Below, one piece after another: positions 9,400-22,643 of a DNA stretch of 64,000 nucleotides. The position numbers and the translations under genes were made by a program. The notes below the pieces were generated by a model that was not told where the DNA came from, searched no databases, and worked only from the letters and a program-made list of their open reading frames with translations. The DNA comes from Cytospora piceicola (taxonomy: Eukaryota > Ascomycota > Sordariomycetes > Diaporthales > Cytosporaceae), in contig JALQBC010000001.1 of the NCBI GenBank assembly GCA_023375675.1, positions 124,001-188,000 of the forward strand. Reading direction: 5' to 3'. Each line of letters starts with the position of its first letter. Position 1 is the stretch's first letter.

Positions 9400-12300
9400 C
9401 GTCGAAGTCTCCTCGGGTGTCGCGAGTGTTTAAAGGGTCAATTGGTCGTGAGGTTCGTTGGGGAAGAAGCCAGAGCAGCTAAAGAGGTCTCACGCGGGGA
9501 GAATCAGAGCTTATAACAGAGAGTGGTGGTAACGTGTGTGTGTGTGTGCTTGTGTGTGGGAAGGGAAGAGTCATCCATGCATATATTCTCAATTCGAGTC
9601 ATACTGTAATAAGTTCTTGGTGGGAGGATCTTGACGATAAGAAACTGATAAGAACCCTTGCTTTGAAGAGCTTCCAGCTCCCGCGCTCCAGCACCCACAA
9701 CAGCTCCAACTGCGGGGAGCTAGCTCCAGGTGCACCGACCAAGAAATGCATACCGTACCGTATTCTACCGTATTTTACCGTAACATTCAGACTCGGACCA
9801 ATGCTCCCTCTTCCTTTAGGATGAAGTCAACCGGTCACAGGACCACCCTTGCGAGCTACAGTTCTCCATGTAAGCACTCTAGAGTTGTGAATGAATAGTA
9901 TCACAGCTGCGTGTGCCATTGGTAGCTTTGAGAATATAACATGATTTGCAGTCTCCCTTTTTGCTCCAGCATACCAACATCTTACTGTTTACAATGACTT
10001 GCTTCTCCCCCGACGGTATTTCGGGGCTGATCATAAGAAGATTTTATTTTGTTGTTTTTGCTCTGCCTTTCCGGTTGCAATCTTCGGATTGGCAGTATGG
10101 GAGGGTCCACGGATGCGGAGGTCGGGGAGCAACAGGCCTGATTTACCTTCAGAATCTGTCCCCTATCAATTACTAGAAGGATGTTCCGTGAAATCTAGCT
10201 TGAGCACTGTATAGCAGCATTGCTGGCCCATGGAGTGTGTTGTTGGTCCGTTGCGTCTCAACACCCAGGTGGTCATTGTCTGAATCAGTGCTTGAATTGA
10301 TGGAGGGTCCTCAAATGGAAGCTACCTTGTCACTCTCCTGCTCCATCTCATCGTGGGTCATGTTTTTGCTCTCTTGCGCCGATTGGAAGGTGAGGAGCTC
10401 GCTGGACTTATTCTCCGCCAAACACCGTCTGGAAATCCTCATGGTCGGTGCCAATAATGAACCACCTGGGCGGCAAGAAGTCCTCGATCAGATGTTCTGC
10501 TCAAGCTTGATTGCCCCGGAGGTTTTCACATGCCCCAGCATATTTGACCTTCAACAAGCTGCGGCAGGCAGAGGTTGGCTCCTATTACAAGTTCCGCCAT
10601 CAGTTGGCCGACCTCCCATCAGGTTCGATCTTTATCAAGGAATTTGTTATTCTTGTGTCGACTCGAGGTAAAAAGTCCTACAAGACAATGAGTAATCTCG
10701 TTGCTGTTCTTGTGGCGCCAAGTGTAGAACGCGGAAGTAACGATCCAAGTCAAGCGCAACTCATAATTCTCGTGTCTTCCAGATGTCAGGGTGGTGGACA
10801 ATACCGCAATGCGCGTGCCAAATCCTGTAAAGATTCCCTTGAGTTCTATCTGTCCACAAGATCCTGTCTCCGGGCACCTGGGGCCCTTATCTTGGTTGTT
10901 TGTCTGTTCTCCCAGCTCTCTCTTCAGTGGTGAGGTATTGGAGCGGTTTGACCTAAACACTTGAGCCGTCGGAGCTTGTGGGGAGGCCCAGGAGTGACTC
11001 AATGTGCTCATATTCAGGAATGTGAGCCGGCGCATCATTCTCGAGGCAAGGCATCTGCTCGGTCCTGTTTTAATTGTAGTGAATATGGCGGAGTGTAATA
11101 TGAGGAATCTGAGGAAGGTCCACGGGCGTTTGTTTGATCAACAAAGTACGCTTGTCGACGGTGGGTGGATTGTCGTTTGGGAGCCTTGCTTGGAAGGTAT
11201 CAATATCGCAGGTGCAAAGTAACAGTGACCGCTTCGTCGTTGCGTTGCCCATAGAAAGGTTAGGGAAAGACCAGAAAGTGAGACTGTAATACACCAGTGA
11301 TTGCTCCGTCGTCTTTCACAGAAAGTTACGTTCGTAGGAATGGATTATCGATTTAGCAAGTACTAGCAAGTAGCCCGTCATTGCCAACCGAAAGTACCAA
11401 AGTGAAAAGACCAAGTCTCAATGACCTTCCGTTCCTTTCCTAAAGATTGTTCATATCGAAAATATGATACCAAAAACTGTCCCGTCCACCTTGAGCAGGT
11501 ACTAGGCTCAGATGAGGCAAAGGGTATACTTGGCAAGTACGAATAACCACTTCGGCAACTCTTTTGGGAGCTGTGGGAATTGGTGACTTGAAAGAGACAG
11601 GATATGGGCAAATTCCGTGGTGCCTGTTATGTTCTTTCCTTTCCAGATCATCTTCCGATAGATAACATACCTAGGTAACATTGAATAGAGCCTATTATGA
11701 TTCGGTCAAGGGTCCAAATCCAACCTTTAAATATGTAAGTAAATAGCTGTTAAGTGGCTATCTAGAACCGTCCTTGCTAGGTCCAAGGCCTTCTCAAGAG
11801 CAGTGGCGAGGGATTTGAAGACGATGACCAATGCGGCGTATACATTCCACTCCATACCCTAGGGTACCTAGGGTAATTCCAAAACAGGTCAATCATATGA
11901 AGCGGAATATGGTGGTCACTGTCACATTCGGATTACAGAGGTACCTAGGTGGCTACCTAATCCAAAGATGGTCTGCTATAGCGTTAAGATGGACCTAGGT
12001 ATGATTGTCACGACTAATTGAGTACCTAGGTAGTAATTAGATACACTGATTAACCTGTGAGGCTAGCAAGAGGACGACGGTTGGGATTGCTCAAAATACA
12101 TTCGAAATCGTTGAAAGATACCTACCTAGGTACATAATAGTTCAAGACCAAAAAGATGGTATTGGACCCATCGATAACGATACTGGGCTCTGACCATTTG
12201 CTTGCTGGGAAGGAAGCCGGCTTTAAGGCTTTTAGGTGTAAAACTAACCCTATAAGCTTGGCTGGCGGTTCTATTAGGTCCTTCAGCTTCTTGGATGTGT

Positions 12301-12860
12301 GTGGAATGCGTATAAAGCGGTGGGTGTTCTTCGGGCATTCCTACCGCTGAGGAAGACAAATTATCCCAACTGTGTTCGTCTGTAACGATGCATGCAACAC
12401 CAAAGTTTCCTTTCGACGCCTACCTCTCAGTCTGAGAATGTGTGGTACGGATTCTAGTAAGCGGCCTGGGGACACCTGGACAGGACGTGTGGATGAATGA
12501 AGTTTGGGTTTACGTACGTACAATGAGGGACACCACATATATTCCAAGGGTTTCGCGATCGATATTGGCTGGCATGAGATTTGAACGTTGCTTGCGCTCC
12601 GCGGCATGTTTGGTAACTTGCAAGCATTGTTGGGCTTTCTGAAGTATTTGGTTGTTCTTCCTTCGTAATCTAGCTGCAGGTGTCTGGGTGCCCCTATTGA
12701 GAGGTGCGACAGGAGGCGCCTTGAGTCCCTCCTTCATCTGCGTCAAGCTTCACCCTGACAAATCGCATGCCCTGGGCCAGTCTTCACACAACGAGAAATT
12801 CGTGGTAAGGTGTTTTTTTTTGTGAAAGTAAAAATGATGATTGTTTTCAAGACAAGCTTT
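9400..12860. other. Gene-poor region with short repeats
   Basis: No gene is supportable over about 3.5 kb. The first part is the upstream region of argininosuccinate lyase and includes a GT microsatellite (9534-9549) and several copies of ACCGTA near 9749-9783. A dense cluster of CCTAGG palindromes sits at 11668-12132. Open frames of 70-145 codons occur on both strands but none shows a domain or consistent coding character. Confidence 0.5.
11668..12132. repeat. Cluster of TACCTAGGTA-type palindromes
   Basis: CCTAGG cores lie at 11670, 11858, 11867, 11944, 11994, 12025 and 12125. Three are embedded in the full 10-bp palindrome TACCTAGGTA (11668-11677, 12023-12032, 12123-12132). The rest keep most of the flanks. 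Further full copies elsewhere are at 7689, 34598, 34606, 40299, 58304 and 63738. Confidence 0.9.
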
Positions 12861-13613
12861 CTAAAATAAAAAAGGAGCAACAAGAGCAGCTGTCAGACCC
12901 AGTAGATTCACACTGCTCGCGGCGACACCACCGGTGACGATGTTTGTTTTGAGGCTCGTAGACTTCGTCTCAGTATCATCAACTGATGCCTTTGAGCTGC
13001 CTGTCTCCTGTGTCCAACCGTAGTAGCAGGTTGGGGTGCTAATAGCAGTTGCTGCAATGCTCGCACTGGAGCAGGACGCACGGCTGAGGGCGGTATCCTC
13101 TCCGTTGCAGGTGGTGAGATCGCATGTGCACAGCTCCTGCTTCTTGCCTCCAATTAGGCACTGGTAATACACGGCCTGGCATTGGTCGGTCGTCATCGAG
13201 TCCGTTGTGAGTGGTGCTGCTGCTGTAGTAGTGGTGATGGTCGAGGCAGGTGACCCGGACTCTTGGAGCTGGGGAAAGGCGGATGAAACGCAGAACATGA
13301 CCTGGCTGTCGCAAGCATCCTGGTCTATGGAGAACTTTATTTGGCAGGTTAACGTCAGTATACTGAGGTACGGTCTGAAAAGCAACTATGTTAGCCTAGA
13401 GGTGTTACTCACATCAGTGCCTGGCACTTGGCAGGTGACATAGTCAGCTTGACACCGGTTGCATTGATCCTGGCTGGCATTGCATGCCGAGCCGTCGGCG
13501 TCGGGAAGTCCGAGGCATTGGGTGGTCAAGCCGCTGCAGTCTGTGGCTGAGGCGACATCGAGCTGAGCGTAAGAGACAGCGGACAGAGTCGCTGCGACGA
13601 TAAAGTACTTCAT
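12861..13613 (-). CDS. Small secreted Cys-rich protein, probably GPI-anchored
   Basis: Two exons, 13613-13413 and 13319-12861, with a 93-nt phase-0 intron that has a CTGAC branch point and GTGAGT donor. They encode 219 residues. Residues 1-16 (MKYFIVAATLSAVSYA) are a signal peptide. The mature part has paired cysteines in a repeated style (CNRCQADYVTC, then CDSQVMFC, later CQAVYYQC and CTCDLTTC), a Thr/Ala-rich linker and a C-terminal hydrophobic segment ending LGLTAALVAPFLF, as expected for GPI attachment. The cysteine spacing does not clearly match the eight-cysteine CFEM pattern, so I do not call it CFEM. Likely a wall or plasma-membrane surface protein of unknown role. Splicing at the later acceptor is preferred, because the nearer in-phase one would leave a 27-nt intron. 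Confidence 0.75.
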
Positions 13614-16600
13614 TTTCGTGGGATCGGGCAAGAGATCTCCCAGTTTATCGATCGTGAATACTAAGGTATACCTATGAGCGAGAGTGCGGTGGCCAAACCC
13701 CATGTAAGCAACGTTTGAAGATGGCCAAGTCTGCCCTTTTAATATAGAAAGAGATTTATGGATAAGCTGGCCTCTCGAGGCCCGCTCTGGTCCGCAATGC
13801 GGTCTGACACTCCGCTCACCGGTCTTCTCCAGGTCCACCCAGCTAGCAGGAATCGCTCAACGCATGGAACGGCAGCTGCACGGTAACATAAGATAACCTT
13901 TTAGCCTTCCGAGCCTATTATGCGTGGGTGGGGGTTATTGGAAACGATCCACCCCCTTACAAATCCTTCCAGGTACAGGTAGGTCGCAGCGTTTCCTATT
14001 GGCTATGTCGAGGTGATCTCTGTAGAACTTGTACATATGCCTACAAGGACAGGGCTGTGGAAGTGTGGAGCGAGAGGAGGTGACAGGAGTGTTTCCCAGG
14101 CGGGACCCCCGGAGGAAGAACGCTATTAACCCCGGTCAAGCTGTATACTGTAGGCATTTACATACTTGTGTATGTACGTACATACGACCTTTTTGGAAGG
14201 ATCTCGTCGCTGCGGCTATGTAGGCTCCACGTTGAAGAAAAGTGCGGATGTCGGGGTTGCAACCCGATTCATCCATGGATCATATCCGATCATATATGTC
14301 AGACAGGGTTCTCAAACCCCACTAAAACGTTTTTACCATCAGTCAGGGCAGCAGCAGCAGGGTCAACGTCCTTTCAGCCGCAACTTTTCCCTTGTCGATC
14401 ATATTGATGTAAGAACGCAAGGATTGGTCACATAGCAGCCTCACCTTCCTCGGAGCCAGAAAATGCTGGCTTTGCGCTCAACGTCACCCGATGCTGATGA
14501 CTTAATCTGAGATGGTACTCAATCTAAGGATCCACTCTTGGAAGTCTTGTTGCAATGAAGTCAGCGTATGGATTTGCAACGAGATGTCTCGGTCTGTCCG
14601 GGTGTTGCACCGCGATATTGGAGCAGAAGCCGTGTTCTTATTCTTTATCATCTAAACCTTTTTTCGTCTTCCGAGGTCAAGTCCCAAGATGCCTATTTTA
14701 TGGTCCCAACTTGGTGGAAGTGTTTTTTTTTATGGTAGCGAGTTGTGTAGGGTGTCGTGAACCCCAGGTGCCACGCCTCAAGGCCCGCTCTGTCACAGTG
14801 GTGATGCTTTTCTTCTAGTAATGAACTCCGCCTTCGGGCTATCTGGGGCGTTGTGAGACGTGGTATTAGATACAGGACGATTGATCTCGGTCTGAAGAAG
14901 TCACTGAAAATCAGGGGCGAAATACCTGGGTGAAAGGACCAAACGAGTGTCGTTGTCTATGTGAACAAGCCTCTTGGCTGACCTGGGTATATATCATTTG
15001 GGCAACTGGTTTCTTCAGCGTTCTCAGACTTTCACAATTTCTCGTCATCGTTGTCCCATCACCTTCGTCCAATGGTTTGACTCTCGATCCCCGGCTTTCT
15101 AATCTAAGCTTGGTTATCTGCACATCTTGCAGCAAGTTCCGCGCAGCGGCGCAGGCAGTATCAGTAGCACCTTGGCAGCACGTTTCGTGATAGACTTGAC
15201 TTACGAATATTTACCACCGGTAGGATTTCCCTCCTCTTGATTCTACGTACAAGACTTTCTCTCGGTGTTCGAGCTGTGTAGTCCCAAGCCATGCTACAGA
15301 AACCAAAGCGGTGGATATCGTATTTCCAGATCCACGACTGGGGGGGGGGGAGCGCAAGTGCCAAGTACCATAGGGTAGATACCTTAGCTGGGTCGGTCAA
15401 AAGACCGCATCGACTGCCGCGGTATTCGAATCTCTCACCTCTAGGGTTAATACTGGCTACTGTCTTATGGGAACCCGGCAGGTCCCTGAAAGAGACACTC
15501 CAGCTAGCTGTGGATTGGAAGTATTGTGGCGGAGTATGCCAGAAGTTCGATCCAGTCGGGTACCAAGAGGTATAGCGATAACCTCTCTAAGGATGCCACG
15601 GCCAGCTCCACACCACCACAGCCGCTCCAAGGAACCCTCGTTCTCTTTGGGGAAATCAGTCTTCTACCACGAGCCAAAGGCCTCATGCATCGCCGTAACA
15701 GCTTTAGAGCGGGCGTCAACTGAGGCAAATTGAGTGGCTTGTTGTTCCCTGTGTTCTCATATGATTCACCTGGGCAGTCAAGATTGAGGCTCCAGAACGC
15801 TTCTCCGTCCTGCCTAATTATAGGTACTTCTCTTCTCTAAGGTGCACACGTATACGTTGTCTCGTGGATCTCGATTCTTGACCTTGGATTATCCGGATTT
15901 GAGACATCTGGATATTTATAGAGTCTTTACACCGGGGTGACAAAGCCAGCAGTTGATATTAGAGGACCGCTACGAGGGTTAGGGTCCACAGAATCGGCGG
16001 TTAGAGGGGTTCCGGGGTTGATTCCGGAAGGCAAATTGGGTTAGCGGGGACCAGAACGTGGAACTGGTGGAGGAGGGCATCTGAGACATGCCGGGGAGAT
16101 CCATCATCCAATGTAGATCCGGGGTGGGGAGGGGTGTGTGAATTGAACCATGGATCCTTCAGCTACCGCTGCAAACCACAGGCGCAGACGGGGTCCAGGC
16201 TCGTCCCCCCCCCCCATGCCTACGTGTAAGTAATGTGTTTGATGTGGTCCAGATGTCGTTGTTGATGGGATCAAATGTTCGGTCCAGATCTTTGATGTCC
16301 AAGTTGACACAGCGGGGTACTCGCTGCTCGCATGTACTTGTAGAAGAACAGGCCAGTCATCTGTCTCATTACCCAGGTACTGTAATTGTCACAATTATCA
16401 CTTCCCTGTATGTCTCCTTTTGCCGGGTTTGAACAACGTAATGATTTCCATTTCTTGACGAGGATAAGAACATCTGGATACCCTAGAGAATCAGAGCAGG
16501 TGTGTCAACTGAGCACTCACCACCTCGGGCTGGGGCTGTGAATAAATAAATGCACGATGAAGGTGATCCCACGTCAAGGTGCATGCCCGTAGGATCTCAG

Positions 16601-17480
16601 CCTCTCGACAAACGCTATTTGCTGCAAGCATGCGGCGTAGCACACGTCGATTTGGGCCTGAACCGCCACCACCGGCCAACTTTTTCATCTGGTCAAATGG
16701 TCAGCAAAATGAATAAAAGTCCCGACAGTCAGTCTGGTCCCATCCTGCCCTTGTCAGCTATGGGCTCTGGCTGTTCACAAAAGATTCCGGGTAGCCTGGA
16801 TATATTGTGGGACATTGTGGGCTTCACCAGGGCTTCGAACCAGCGGCTTTTGGACGCGCGCTTATAACTCACTTCTTGTCAATTTCCCCTCAAGCGAAAT
16901 CGCCCTAAATTCTGCCGCCAACACTTCCCACCCATACAGTCCATACAGATACTACACATACCTACTGTGTAAATGTGGGCATGTGAATGCCGGGGATCGA
17001 CGTGGCACAATCCAGACAATAGAAACCTGGGCAGGCATTTCGGCCTCCACCGAAACTTACTGATCACATCCTCAGGCTCTTCAGGTGCTACGACCGATGA
17101 GGCTCAGCTGAAAGATCCACCCCTGTACTATCCTACCAAGCCTCAATGCCTCTCTACTGCTAGCGCTTACTTCACGTGCAGCCCTGCAACTTTCCCAATC
17201 CCTTTTTATGACGTTTGGTACTCCATAACATCTCTCCGGCTTCTTATTACCTCCTCCCCGTCCCCCGTCTTCCCCTCCCATTGTTCACACAGTATCTCTC
17301 ATGCAGCTCATTCAACCGGCACCCCGCTTCCGAGCCCAGCTGGCATAGACCTTATATCCAACGCACAGCTGCCTCGACGGACCCGACTCGTCACCTGCTA
17401 CAACTTACTGACACCACTTGATAACCCGCTACAGCAGCTAAGGACCAGCGGTTGAGTGAGGCCTATTATCCGGCTTCACG
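13614..17480. other. Gene-poor region
   Basis: About 3.9 kb with no supportable gene. It holds the upstream region of the secreted protein, a run of ten G near 15342, a C run near 16207, and the upstream region of the phospholipase C gene. I see no repeat or RNA gene. Confidence 0.45.
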
Positions 17481-19902
17481 ATGCCGGGGTGTATGAGGGG
17501 CCGGCGGCGGCGTCACGGAAGACACAACAGGACGCCCACCTACGGGAAACACGTCCGGACACACCTAGCCCGTCCCTTCGGGTTTCCGGACGGTCATAAA
17601 TTCAAGAGGGGCGAGACCTTCACCTCTACGGCTTCTCCAGCGGGTCTGCCACTGCTGATAGAGAGCATCATGCGGCATCTTCGAGGCCTGTACGACGAGT
17701 TGAAAGGGCCAAATGAGGTTACCCTATCCGCGGGCAGGCTCGAGGCCTTCATTCGAGACGTGCAGAAGGAGACACCTCAGCTTCTTTTCCGGGAGACATA
17801 TACCTTCGAGCAGTTCCACCAGCTCTGGTGGACGCACTACAGCCACTGGAAGAGGCCAATCAAAGCGGCGAAGGACCTCGATAAGCCATTATCGCAGTAT
17901 TTCATCAACAGCAGCCACAACACATACATCGCAGAGGGGGACCAGTTCCTAGGCGAGAATCAGGACATACAGTACAAGAAGGTGAGTCTGCTTCCGATGC
18001 CTCCCCCGGATCACACACCCCTCCCCCCAGGCCGGAACACCGACTACTTTGTCGCCCATGGATGCTCCAAGTACACCTTTCTGACAGCTTCACAGGTCCT
18101 AGAAAACGGATGCAGGTGCGTGGAGATCGATGTCTGGAACGCCGTGGATCCTGACGTAGAGATACCACAAGCCCCATGCCATGACAAGCATGGCCCGCCA
18201 GTACAGCACTGGACATTCGCATCCACCTTTTCCTGGATGAAGGCACGATGCCAGACAACGGACAGGGCGCGTTTCACGAACATGCTCCCTGGGAAGGCTG
18301 AGACTTTCAAGCCTAAAAAGGCTGTAAGGGCCAGAGCTATATCAGAAACAGAGCTGACGGAAGCCCGGATCGCACTTCTGAAACGAGAGCCACGAGTCTG
18401 CCACGCCTACCGAGATGTCAGCCTCAGCCGCTCGATCCCCTTCAGGACGGTCTGCCAGACCATCAGGGATGCAGCTTTCAAGGGAAAGAACGACCTGCCT
18501 CTGATAATCAGCTTAGAAGTTCACACCACCGGTCACCAGCAGGACTTGATGGTTGATATCATGAAGAAAGAGTGGAAAGGGTTACTTGTGGACAAGCCTC
18601 TCCCCGAGTGCGACCCCGATACCCAGCAACCGAAGCTCAGGGACCTGAAGGGAAAGATCCTCATCAAGGTAAAGAGGGGCTCACAGCATGACAACCCCAA
18701 GCTCAAGACATTCGAGTCAGAGACTACCTTGCAGGTTAGCGAGCCATTCGATTCCGCCTCTTCACGACACTCCAAGGTCACCATTCCCAGTTCCAACGAG
18801 AAACAACACACAGAAAACATCCGAAGGGCACTTCATGAGCTCGCGATATACACATACAGCCCTGGGCCCTTCAAAGACTTCGGCTCAGACGACGCGAAGA
18901 GGCCTGCGCACGTGTTCTCCTTCGGCGAGGAGAAGCTCAAGTCTCTCCACAAGACGAAGCACAAGGACGTCTTCAAGCACAACAGGGACTTCCTCGCTCG
19001 GACCTTCCCGGAGAGCATATCGTCATTCCTGTCAACCAACCCCAACTATCCCACGTTGTTCTGGCGGAAAGGCGTGCAGATGGTGGCCCTGAACTGGCAG
19101 TCCTGGGACACAGCGATGCACCTCAACGAGGCCATGTTCGACGGCGAGAACGGCTTCGTCCTGAAGCCGCCAGGATACCAGAGCGACTCGTCGGCGACGT
19201 GCCAGGCCGAAGTCACGGGGAAGAAAAGGCTCGAGCTGTGCATTACGGTCCTTGCTGGCCAGCACGTCCCAGCTCCCAAGCTGTCGGACGACGATCTTGG
19301 CAAGATAACCAGGCCTAACGTTACAGCGGTGAACAACAATGACTTCCGGCCGAGGGTGAAGGGTTATTTGCATGTTGAGAGTCCTGCCGAGAGGTCCTCG
19401 AGGAGGAAGGTCACCCGGGATCAGATATCCAGAAGGACAAAGGCAGCCAGGACTGAAAATCCTGACTGGGGTGACGGTGGATCAAAGCTGCAATTCCCAG
19501 CAGTGAGCCACGTTGTCGAGGAGTTGAGCTTTGTGAGGTGTGTGCAGTCTCTTTCCTTCAATATTGCTGCTCCCACCCTGCATACATGTAACCTATCTCG
19601 AGCCGAATTAGCGAGCTAACCACGACAACAGACTCAAAGTCGAACACAGCGGTCGCATCAGAGACCAGCACACGGCATGGGCCTGCATCCGGCTCGACAG
19701 ACTACAGTCGGGATACAGGCGCATCAAGCTCAAGACCGCCGATGGGTACCCTAGTGAGGATGGCTGTTTGCTGGTCAAGATCGAAAAGAATCTGTACGAT
19801 GAGCCTCCGCGGTCGACTTCGCTAAGGTCTAAGACTTGGGAGGTCTGTAAGAAAAAGGGTGAAGAGGTGACCCGGTTGAGTTCGCGATGCACGTGTATAT
19901 AA
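17481..19902 (+). CDS. Phosphoinositide-specific phospholipase C
   Basis: Three exons, 17481-17981, 18096-19537 and 19632-19902, join to 737 residues. The 114-nt first intron is stop-free and a multiple of three, but GTGAGT, a CTGAC branch point and CACAG mark it. Removing it restores the usual run from the first X-box His to GCRCVEID. The second intron (94 nt) ends CTAACC...CAACAG. Layout: EF-hand-like region (about 75-125), X box (about 134-390) with His146 in SSHNTYI, Glu177 and Asp179 in CVEID, His270 in VCHAY and Glu308 in SLEVH, Y box (about 410-560, with PTLFWRKGVQMVALNWQ), then a C2 domain. It cleaves PIP2 to IP3 and diacylglycerol. There is no PH domain, as in the short fungal isoforms. 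The N-terminus is Arg-rich and the start is uncertain. Confidence 0.88.
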
Positions 19903-20574
19903 GGTGACCTTGAGTAGTTGCTAGGAGGACCCCGGGACGTGATGTGGTACATAATAATCATGCATGTGTAGAGTGAGCGGGTTAGATGTATTGGAGCATT
20001 TATCATACGGCGCTGGTTTGTCTGTTCTGGTGGGATAAAACACAAAAAAGAGATACCACGGGGGAGATTAGTTTGTGCAATAGAATACATAATAGTAATG
20101 AAGACTGACTGAACAACACGTCCGGACTTCAAGAGCGTTTCTGGAGTTCAACAACATCTGAACCTTGTGCTAAGCAGAGCTCATATCTTCTTCACCTCCG
20201 GATCAAGCCCGCAATAGCCGCCTGTTCTTGCCGTCCATTTCATATCATTTTCTAGGGATCCTTTGGGTCATTCCGTTCAGAGACCAATGCGTTCAAGCAG
20301 ATTCAGTTGTACTCAGCGATGCCCTGGTGACATCCTGGGTACTTGGACTACTTAAGTATGTAGGAAGACAGGTACGTGCGCATACGAGCAAGTGAGAAAC
20401 AGAGTCATGACAATCGGGATCGCATTTAACAAATGCATATCTGTATCTAGTCAATGCACATCACAATGTTACGGGAACAGTTAGTCCCCCGAGTCGAGCA
20501 CATCTCTGCCCCTTTAATCTTCTTCATCTTACATTACACCCCCTCTGAGCTCGTCGGAACCAGTTCACACGAAC
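19903..20574. other. Convergent spacer
   Basis: Lies between the 3' ends of the phospholipase C and MFS exporter genes. Nothing beyond 3' flanking sequence is seen. Confidence 0.5.
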
Positions 20575-22643
20575 CTACTTTCCACCATTCATAGCCTCCG
20601 CCATCCTGGCCGCCTCCTGGGCGAACCTCGTCTTGCTACGAATGATATGTCCCCACTTGTAGAAAGCAAGCAAGCAAGGCACAAACGCCACGCTCAGAAA
20701 TCCAGGCACCGATGACGCCCAGTGGATACCAAGAGATTTGTACATGCTCGACGTGAACAGGGGGAACACCGCAGCCGCGATGGATCGCACGACCGTGGTC
20801 GCAGCAAGGGCGGAGGCTGCATATCCCAGATAGGCGTCGACGATGTAGTTCGTCAAACTCATGTAGAGCAACACCATGCCGAAGCCGATGAAGGTCCCCG
20901 CGCTGACGGAGATGAGCCAAAAGGTAGAGGGTGAGTTCGTCCACGCAAACCAGAACAGCCCGATTGGAAGCGCGACGGAACCCAGCATCGCGGGCGGGAG
21001 ACGGCCCTCCGGGGGCACGCGCCCTGGGTTCTTCGCGACGAGCTTGGCGTAGCGTCTCTGGTCGAAGAGGGCGGCGTAGAAGAGGGAGATGACGATGCCG
21101 AGCGCGACGGCCAGGAAGGGAAGTGAGGCGATGCCTTGGTGCCAGCCACGAGTGGTCTGGAAAACGATGGGGTAGGCGGCAAAGAGGAGGAACATGGTCC
21201 CCTGAACAACGGAGAGGAAGAGGCTGAGCAGCGCGACAATGGGCTCAAAGAAGAGGAGCAACCAAGGCCGGAGGGCGCCGACCTTGAGCTGGCTCATAAT
21301 AGTCTTCTCCTCGCCAACGCCGTCAACGAGGTGAGGCTTACCTAGGATGGTTGCCATCTTGGCAGCACGACGACGGAGAAGCGCAGGGGCGTAAGTCTCA
21401 GGAAAGGTGAAGGTCATGGCGATCCACGTCGGCGCAGCCAGACCCGCGATGAACACGGCCAGTGACCGCCAGCCAAATGCAGCATCTAGAAAGCCACAGA
21501 AGATAGGACCGAGCATCTGGCCCATGAGACCAGCCAGCGTGAAGAGGGCCAAGACGAATCCTCGCTCATCGGCCGTGAACATGTCGGCGATAACGGCAGG
21601 CGCAACAGCTTGTGTAAAAGAGCCGGCAATTCCACCGAGGAATCGAAGCAGGATGAGCAGTGGCGCGGATTTGAGGAGTCCAATAACACCGGAGAGCACG
21701 ACGAACGCGGCGTAAGTCCAGATGTAGAGCTCACGGCGCCCATAAACCTCACTCATCGGTGAGAGGATAAGAGCACCGACAGCGAAGCCAAGGACAAACG
21801 CGGAAGTGAGCATGAGGGCGACTGTGCCGTCGACGTTGAACTCGGACTCGATATCGGATGTGCCTGGGGTATGTGTCAGCCAATTGAGCCCGAGGGGTGA
21901 GGATGATGGTGCTAACCCTGAGAGAATCCAGACGAGGCAATGGAGACAGTCCACACAGCAACGGCCAGGATCATGGCATTCAGCCACTTCTTGCCCTTAG
22001 CAAAGTTCAACGGGTTGGCGGGCTCATTCTCTATCCACGAGATCATGAAAGGGTCATCAGCCGTTCCTACACCCGGAAAAGGGTGCACCAGCACAGCTTG
22101 TGTGACCAAGCCTCCAGTAGGGTCCGCTTTGGACAACTGCTCCTCGGTGAGAGGATCCCTCGGCCTGGGCATGTCAAGCTTCTCTGTGCTGATACTGTCC
22201 CGGTACCAGCTCCTCTCACTCCCACCCGAGGCACGGGTCGCGAAACTCCGTCTTTTCTCGACATCGAAGTTCCCCTCCCAGACCGGCGCGGCGACATTCT
22301 CAGGTTCCATGAGTACACTCTGTATCCATGTGGCTCGTTTGCCTTGCCTTGACATCCTGTCGTCGGCGATACCACCTTGTCCAGTCCACTGATCTGGCAC
22401 CCGTGTGCCTTGAGGGAGAAGATCATCTCCTACGTAGAGACTCATGCGAGAGGCAGCGGCCTCAGCATCGAAGGTTGAGGTCCGTTGAGACCTGCGGTTA
22501 TATGGGCCAGGCCGAGCCTGCTCCACATCATCTTGTTCAGAGGCTGAGGGCCATACTGTGAATTGGCTGGTGCGGTCCCCTGGCAGTGGTGGCTCGAGGT
22601 CTCGGTAAGGGTGGTGGTCCGCGCCAGATGGCTGAAGAGGCAT
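20575..22643 (-). CDS. MFS exporter, DHA1 polyamine/drug type
   Basis: Two exons, 22643-21917 and 21863-20575, with a 53-nt phase-1 intron, give 671 residues. Residues 1 to about 215 are a long cytosolic, Ser/Arg/Asp-rich tail ending ENEPANPLNFAKGKKW, the usual lead-in of the Tpo1/Flu1-like DHA1 family. Twelve membrane segments follow. Motif A is SPMSEVYGRRELY, and the family's TM5 region is seen in GPIFCGFLDAAFGWRS. Members export polyamines, azoles and other small molecules across the plasma membrane by proton antiport. The substrate cannot be read from sequence. The tail is longer than in many relatives and may be phosphoregulated; that is inference. It converges on the phospholipase C gene with no evidence of a functional link. 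Confidence 0.88.

Noticed and set aside
10995..11001. Perfect TGACTCA (Gcn4/Cpc1 site) on the upstream side of argininosuccinate lyase
   Set aside because: It is 1.6 kb from the start codon, and several such 7-mers are expected by chance in 64 kb.
13386..13412. Shorter 27-nt intron in the secreted Cys-rich gene
   Set aside because: Far below workable intron size; the 93-nt alternative has a proper branch point and acceptor and keeps the frame.
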